This document shows, one piece after another, positions 62,864-64,000 of a stretch of DNA of 64,000 nt. Made by a program: the position numbers and the translations under genes. The notes under the pieces are model-generated. The model searched no databases and was not told the origin of the DNA. It worked only from the letters and a program-made list of their open reading frames with translations. Positions within the stretch are counted from its first letter, which is position 1, and the number at the start of each line of letters is the position of its first letter. The DNA is from Paramecium tetraurelia (lineage: Eukaryota; Ciliophora; Oligohymenophorea; Peniculida; Parameciidae), in contig NW_001799630.1 of NCBI RefSeq assembly GCF_000165425.1, positions 561,734-625,733 of the forward strand. The letters are read 5' to 3'.

Positions 62864-64000
62864 ATGTTTAGATCACAAGAAATGAGTTATTTTTAGTTAA
62901 TCATGCCCCAAGACAGTGCATGGACTATTATGGATTAATTGGGATATCTAAGTAAGGTGGAAATCATTGACCATAATCCTAATGAAGCTCTAATCAATAG
63001 ACCATTTGCCAATTATGTCAAAAGGTATATTGTTTTTAATAAAACCCAAAGGTGCGATGATTTAATAGTGAAAATAGAGAATATGCTATAAGTAGCGAAA
63101 AATTTGAATTTGCTGTCTAATTACAAGAAAGGAAATTTGAAATAGTTTACCAATCAAGTATTCCATATTATATAATTATTGTTTATAGCAAAATTCACAC
63201 AGTCATACCTACCTTGACAAGATCGAAGATGACATCAACAAAAAGACATCATCTTTTCAAGAATAAAATAAGCATCTTGAATAACTTATTGATTAATCTG
63301 AATATATTCAAAATTACATAGAAATTCTAAAAGAAAGTAAAACCTATTTGGGGGAACAAGTATTTCAAAATCAACAAATCTCAAAATTTGAATGCTACGT
63401 TGGCATACTCAAAAATTTGGAATAATTATAGTATTTATGTATACTAGAATAGATTCCATCGTGTAATATTTAGAGTAACAAAAGGAAATTCTATGGTGCA
63501 TTTAAAAAGAATGAATGAGAAATAATCAATATTCATTGTTTTATTCCCAAACATAGGAAACTATGGAAAATAAAAAATATAAAAGATTGTAGAATAAGTA
63601 TCTCAAGGAAAGTTTACTTTACCTTAGAGTCACTAGGAATTTGAAAAAAAGTTAAATGAATTGCAAATGAAACAAGCTGAATATATTAATGTAATAAACA
63701 ATACAGAATATAGCTTATATAAATGACTCAGAATTAGCTGTGCTAATGCATATCAAATATGTTGGTTCTCAGAAATGGATTACCACTTATAGAATTTTAT
63801 AAGTTCTACTTAATTAAAGAAAAGGATCTCTATAAAGAACTGAATAAACTTAAAATGCAAGGAAGACTATTTCTCGGAGAATTATGGGTGCCAACAAAGG
63901 ATATTTTTCAATTAGAGCAAACTTTATAAATGATAAAAGAACAACAAACTAATAATCCTGGAGGTTAATTAGCATAAAAGTATCCGCCTGATTTCCTTTA
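62864..64000 (+). CDS. V-type H+-ATPase subunit a, N-terminal part (runs off the right edge)
   Basis: About 345 residues are visible. The start MFRSQEMSYFQLIMPQDSAW is the classic opening of the V-ATPase a subunit (MFRSExMxLxQLxxP). RPFANYVKRCDDL is spliced across a 26-nt-class intron. The cytosolic N-terminal half is complete, with FRVTKGNSMVHLK, IVLFPNIGNYGKQK, FYKFYLIKEKDLYKEL and ELWVPTKDIFQLEQ. Four introns of 22-31 nt are seen. The sequence stops at YPPDFL, just before the eight-helix membrane domain that forms the proton half-channels. Paramecium has many a-subunit isoforms; which one cannot be told here. Confidence 0.92.

Overview
This window looks like a piece of a ciliate macronuclear genome, most probably Paramecium. 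Three observations support this. (1) Read with the standard code almost nothing is open, but with TAA and TAG read as glutamine and TGA as the only stop, some forty long frames open up that encode recognisable eukaryotic proteins. (2) These frames are interrupted by tiny introns, mostly 20-35 nt, beginning GTA/GTG/GTT and ending TAG/AAG/CAG; removing them restores frame, and the spliced lengths are multiples of three in nearly every model. (3) The DNA is very AT-rich, genes are packed with 4-150 nt gaps, and both strands are used. All gene models were made by eye in this code; coordinates run from ATG to TGA and include introns.

Layout. 1-5.8 kb: end of an unknown gene, then three minus-strand protein-kinase-fold genes in tandem; the third is a pseudokinase. 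5.8-7.1 kb: a decayed coding relic. 7.4-16.7 kb: a small unknown gene, an RCC1-repeat protein, a large leucine-rich-repeat protein only 18 nt from it, and a guanylate-binding-protein-like GTPase. 16.8-24.9 kb: a cyclic-nucleotide-type potassium channel with a zinc knuckle, an EMC1 gene carrying a TGA and a one-base frameshift, a basic unknown protein, and a DDT/WHIM chromatin protein. 25-31.3 kb: an AT-rich gap, transcription elongation factor ELOF1 with an acidic tail, and a RIM15-like kinase. 31.4-38.5 kb: a giant glutamine-rich coiled-coil protein, a tiny gene and a helical unknown. 39-45.7 kb: small proteins (one secreted), a UBA-UAS-UBX p97 adaptor, a coiled-coil protein, a C2H2 finger protein and RCL1. 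45.8-54.8 kb: kelch protein, BI-1/LFG membrane protein, EB1, BUD13, a short-chain dehydrogenase, a CRAL-TRIO protein and a CNNM transporter. 55-64 kb: two MGxSCQ small proteins, a second C2H2 protein, a PIP-box protein, SF-assemblin, a PWWP protein, an HP1-like chromo-shadow protein, and the start of V-ATPase subunit a, which runs off the right edge.

There is no operon logic, as expected for a ciliate. Functional groupings are chromatin and transcription (ELOF1, DDT/WHIM, PWWP, chromo-shadow, BUD13, RCL1), cytoskeleton (EB1, SF-assemblin, coiled coil) and membranes/ER (EMC1, UBX protein, K channel, CNNM, BI-1, V-ATPase). I saw no rRNA, tRNA, CRISPR array, telomeric repeat or transposon. I found no single new multi-gene system; the most promising signals are the kinase/pseudokinase array, the double lesion in EMC1, the channel-zinc knuckle fusion and the pair of small lipid-anchor-type proteins.
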